A stretch of 64,000 nt of DNA from JAIQFF01 sp963788505 (lineage in GTDB: Bacteria; Acidobacteriota; Terriglobia; Terriglobales; Acidobacteriaceae). The position numbers and the translations under genes are program-made. The notes under the pieces were generated by a model that was given only the letters and a program-made list of their open reading frames with translations, searched no databases and was not told the origin of the DNA. The stretch's first letter is position 1. Every line of letters starts with the position of its first letter. Below, piece by piece: positions 61,399 through 64,000 of this stretch. The stretch lies in contig CAWBGY010000005.1 of assembly GCA_963788505.1 (NCBI GenBank), positions 186,001 to 250,000 of the forward strand, given 5' to 3'.

Positions 61399-61794
61399 CT
61401 ATCCTACAACTTTTTGCAGCAGGGGCCCGAGGCCGGCAATATTCTTCAGCAGATCGTCGGGAATATTGTGCCTCTGTTTGAGATATTCCGGGCTGTTATA
61501 GGAGACCCGGACTTGGCCGCCGGCGTCCTCCCAGATCAAAGCCTTCAGGGGCAGATCAATGGCGAGCGTGGGGGAGGCGATCATCAGCGGCGTCCCACCC
61601 TTGGGACTTCCGAAAATGATCACTTGCGTAGCCGGCATCGTGAAGCCAACTTTTTCGGCTTCTCCGCTGTGGTCGATGCGGCAAAATTCAGTTAGACCCT
61701 GGGCCTTTAGCAAGGCTTCCAGCCGGGTGATCGTTTCTGCCACCGAGTAAGGGCTGTTGAGATGGACCATTCCATTGCCGGGCAGCGAAGGCAC
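61399..61794 (-). CDS. DUF302-domain protein
   Basis: 131 aa from a GTG start with GGAGGAG 5 nt upstream, a better site than either the distal frame start at 61848 or the ATG at 61770. The DUF302 fold shows SVAETITRLEALLKAQGLTEFCRIDHSGEAEKVG, TQVIIFGSPKGGTPLMIASPTLAIDLPLKALIWEDAGGQVRVSYNSPEYL. DUF302 proteins are small, often periplasmic or cytosolic, and of unknown function. It is co-directional with the ferritin gene. Confidence 0.85.
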   Translation of the reverse strand: MPSLPGNGMVHLNSPYSVAETITRLEALLKAQGLTEFCRIDHSGEAEKVGFTMPATQVIIFGSPKGGTPLMIASPTLAIDLPLKALIWEDAGGQVRVSYNSPEYLKQRHNIPDDLLKNIAGLGPLLQKVVG

Positions 61795-61923
61795 GAGTCT
61801 CCTCCTCGAGACTAGAAGTTTGAGCCGCCCAGATTTGCTTTCTAGCATACCCCGAACTGGCTACGGCCGAAATCAGGGGACCAGAAGCGGCTGAAGAACA
61901 ACTGCAATACAGTTTTGCGAGAG

Positions 61924-62613
61924 CTATTGGGACAAAGGGTTAGCAACCACCGTGGCGGGGTTTAGATCGGCAAACACAAATTGATCGCGCACAACGCTCT
62001 CGCCGACCGAAACAGGAATGTCGGTGCTCAGCATGGGCCCTGCATATACAAATGAGTGAAACTCCCCTTTCTCACCGCATGGATCGACTCCGTCGGGCAG
62101 AGCAGACAACAAGATCTCATCAAACTCGTGCCCGGCAAACGAAGCGTCGAGTTTCAGCGTGTCCACACAGGTCAGTTTCGCCCGCACGCCAGAGGCGATC
62201 ATCTGCCTTGCCAAGTCCCGAGTGGGCTGCCCCCACAGGGGAAATATTGGCAGTAGTCCAGTGTTTCTCATCTGCTTTTCACGGTACGTGCGCACGTCTT
62301 CGAGAAAGAGGTCGCCAAATGCGATCCCTTCGATTCCAGCCGCGACCGCTTTGCCGCAGGTTTCGGCCATAAGCAACTCATACTGCTCGTTGGAACAAGG
62401 CCAGGGCAAAGGGACAGCCCAAAGCGGCAACCCTGCTGCCGAGGCTTGCTGTTCGACCAGTTCACGGCGGACGGCGTGCATAGCAACCCGGCCGGCAGCC
62501 TCGTTGAACGTGGTCAGCAGTCCGGCGACTTCATACTCTCCACGCTGACGAAGAACATGTAAACTCCACGCACTATCTTTGCCGCTGCTCCACGACAGAA
62601 GAACACGCTTCAT
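61924..62613 (-). CDS. Dph6-like ATP-pyrophosphatase domain protein
   Basis: 229 aa. The PP-loop reads LSWSSGKDSAWSLHVLR, followed by AMHAVRRELVEQQASAAGLPLWAVPLP and GIEGIAFGDLFLEDVRTYREKQM, with the C-terminal ALPDGVDPCGEKGEFHSFVYAGP. This matches the diphthine-ammonia-ligase-like (MJ0570/Dph6) family, which in bacteria lacks an EF-2 substrate, so its bacterial role is unknown. It likely amidates or adenylates a small substrate. Confidence 0.88.
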   Translation of the reverse strand: MKRVLLSWSSGKDSAWSLHVLRQRGEYEVAGLLTTFNEAAGRVAMHAVRRELVEQQASAAGLPLWAVPLPWPCSNEQYELLMAETCGKAVAAGIEGIAFGDLFLEDVRTYREKQMRNTGLLPIFPLWGQPTRDLARQMIASGVRAKLTCVDTLKLDASFAGHEFDEILLSALPDGVDPCGEKGEFHSFVYAGPMLSTDIPVSVGESVVRDQFVFADLNPATVVANPLSQ

Positions 62614-62863
62614 CGCCGATTCCCCCAGATCGAAGCAAGACAGACAATTTGTGGTTCATGCTGTCGATCAGTGTGAAATATGAAAACAAAGCGTAGCAGA
62701 GAAAGGGTTCACTCCAATCGGCAAAGACAAAAGAAAGATACGGGCGGATGGTCCACCGCAAAGGCCTTGCGCGACCTTAGGCCGTGACCGGCTCCGCGAT
62801 CTGGCCCAAGCTTCGCGGTCAAAATGAACTGGCCTGCTAGTTTGGACGGCTTTCAGGGGGCCA

Positions 62864-63799
62864 CTAATCGGCCGGTGATTCCCGCTGCTCCGCTTCACGT
62901 GGCATGGCGCCCGCGAGCAGAAGAATGGCGCCACAGTACATCAGTGTATCCGCCATGTAATTGAGTCCTTCCAGGTTGGCGCGCTCCACGACTGCGATCG
63001 GCACGTACACCACTAACTCCACGAAGAGCACGGTCAGGCCGATCCACGTGGCTGCGGCGCGGGTTTTCTTGCCGACAAGCAACGGGATACCCGCGACTGC
63101 GTAAACCACGGCCACCAGGTAAGTCCAAATGGCGTGGCCGAAGATCCACTGGGGAGTCAACCGTTCCAGCGGAACGGCGGGAACGTGATCGGCGTGCATG
63201 AATTGCTCGATGCTGTAAAACAGCACGGGAATGGCAATGAAGTAACGCGCGATTGTCGCCAGGACGTGCTGGCCGCGCTCGCGCCCCGGCTCGGCGAGGC
63301 TGGCGGCCAGCGCCAGAGCGCCGCCGCTGAAGGAGAGCTCCCGCAGCATCAGCGTCAGACCAAACCGGTCCCGCACATTGTGTGCCCAGCCTGGGGCGTC
63401 CATCAGCACTACGAAAAGGAAAAACGTCAGGGCCAGCAAACGCGCCGCGAGAGGCGCCTGGATCTTCGTCACCAGGCTGAGGGCGGCTGCGATAAAGCAG
63501 GCGCCTACGAAGTACGCCCAAAACAGATGCCACGGCATCCACCGCGGCACGATCGACGCGACGGCCTTGGTCAGGGTGAAGTGTTCAGTGCCGAAAGCCG
63601 CAAGTGGCGCTGCGTAGAAAAGCGGCCCGAACAAGATCAGCTTGTCCACTCCTCGCGCCTTTTGCCAATCGCCGCGAAGAAAGATCGTGACCAGCCCGAT
63701 GGCGAGAACCAGTCCAAAAGCAAGATATGACCAGATCACCGTGCTCGGAATTGCGAAGACGGCGATGATTGCCGACGAATTCAGTAAGTTGCCGTTCAT
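62864..63799 (-). CDS. Polytopic membrane protein, function unknown
   Basis: 311 aa from the ATG at 63799, which has AAGGAAG 5 nt upstream; the frame is open to 63898 but without family support. About nine hydrophobic helices (SYLAFGLVLAIGLVTIFL; HLFWAYFVGACFIAAALSLV; LLALTFFLFVVLMDAP; ALALAASLAE; YFIAIPVLFYSIEQFMHADHV; WTYLVAVVYAVAGIPLLVG; WIGLTVLFVELVVYVPIAVV; YMADTLMYCGAILLLAGAM). It resembles DoxX-like or unknown membrane proteins in acidobacteria. No catalytic motif. Confidence 0.75.
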   Translation of the reverse strand: MNGNLLNSSAIIAVFAIPSTVIWSYLAFGLVLAIGLVTIFLRGDWQKARGVDKLILFGPLFYAAPLAAFGTEHFTLTKAVASIVPRWMPWHLFWAYFVGACFIAAALSLVTKIQAPLAARLLALTFFLFVVLMDAPGWAHNVRDRFGLTLMLRELSFSGGALALAASLAEPGRERGQHVLATIARYFIAIPVLFYSIEQFMHADHVPAVPLERLTPQWIFGHAIWTYLVAVVYAVAGIPLLVGKKTRAAATWIGLTVLFVELVVYVPIAVVERANLEGLNYMADTLMYCGAILLLAGAMPREAEQRESPAD

Positions 63800-64000
63800 G
63801 ACGCTTCCTTTCCGTCCTACCGCGCCTTGCCCCAGTAACACGTTCTGCGACGTGATCAATTGCCACAGAGGACGGAATGCCTGCAAGACCTGAGGCATTC
63901 AAGTCTGAACCAGTTAACGTTGGGATGGTCAATGAATCAGCTGAAGGCCCGCGCGCCTTACCTCCGTCACCTGCCTGGTTTACAATAAAGCTGTCATGTC

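Noticed and set aside
1..64000. Prophage, integron or insertion sequence
   Set aside because: No transposase, integrase, phage structural gene or att-like duplication was found. The repeats present are short palindromic elements.
63960..64000. Promoter and start of a further gene at the right edge
   Set aside because: TACAAT at 63981 and an ATG at 63996 are visible, but the -35 box and ribosome site are poor and only two codons would be inside the window.

Overview
The window is high-GC, gene-dense chromosomal DNA with no phage, plasmid or insertion-sequence genes. Gene content points to an acidobacterium: a Ser/Thr kinase fused to a TolB-like propeller, a complete hopanoid locus, a Tol-Pal operon with a TonB-like protein in place of TolA, many short palindromic repeats, and a tRNA-like gene with an 8/4 acceptor/T-stem. 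The phylum is inferred from gene families, not from a marker gene.

Layout. 0-6.1 kb: 3' end of dnaE, accA, and a two-gene 2-oxoacid:acceptor oxidoreductase. 6.1-11.3 kb: sensory kinase, AsmA-like protein, two small proteins. 11.3-16.6 kb (minus): tolQ-tolR-tonB/tolA-tolB-pal-cpoB. 16.7-19.4 kb: PRC-barrel protein and recN. 19.5-30.5 kb: isoprenoid/hopanoid locus (ispH, shc, hpnA, a VOC protein, hpnG, two zinc dehydrogenases, hpnC, hpnD, hpnE), with several stop/start overlaps. 30.9-35.9 kb (minus): two secreted proteins, two half-size EamA transporters and hpnJ. 36-39.7 kb (minus): outer-membrane factor, TPR protein and membrane-fusion protein. 39.8-48 kb: queF, a tandem repeat block, MFS plus glycosyltransferase, an RsbV/RsbW pair, and a PRC-MgtE_N-CBS protein next to an NRAMP-related transporter. 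48-57.7 kb: small housekeeping enzymes and an aminotransferase / type III polyketide synthase / flavoprotein cassette. 57.7-58 kb: tRNA-like locus. 58-64 kb: oxidoreductase, PilZ protein, esterase, ferritin-like protein, DUF302, Dph6-like ATPase and a membrane protein.

How the genes work together. IspH supplies isoprenoid precursors. HpnC, HpnD and HpnE make squalene, Shc cyclises it, and HpnA, HpnG and HpnJ act on extended hopanoids. HpnH, the enzyme that makes the HpnG substrate, is not in the window. The Tol-Pal genes maintain the outer membrane.

The most unusual item is on the minus strand at about 57.72-57.94 kb. It is an 89-nt tRNA-like RNA with an 8-bp acceptor stem, a 4-bp T stem, a long variable arm and a GUC (Asp) anticodon loop. 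It is followed by a perfect 14-nt complement of its own anticodon arm and then an intrinsic terminator, which suggests an atypical tRNA with a built-in switch or a derived regulatory RNA.
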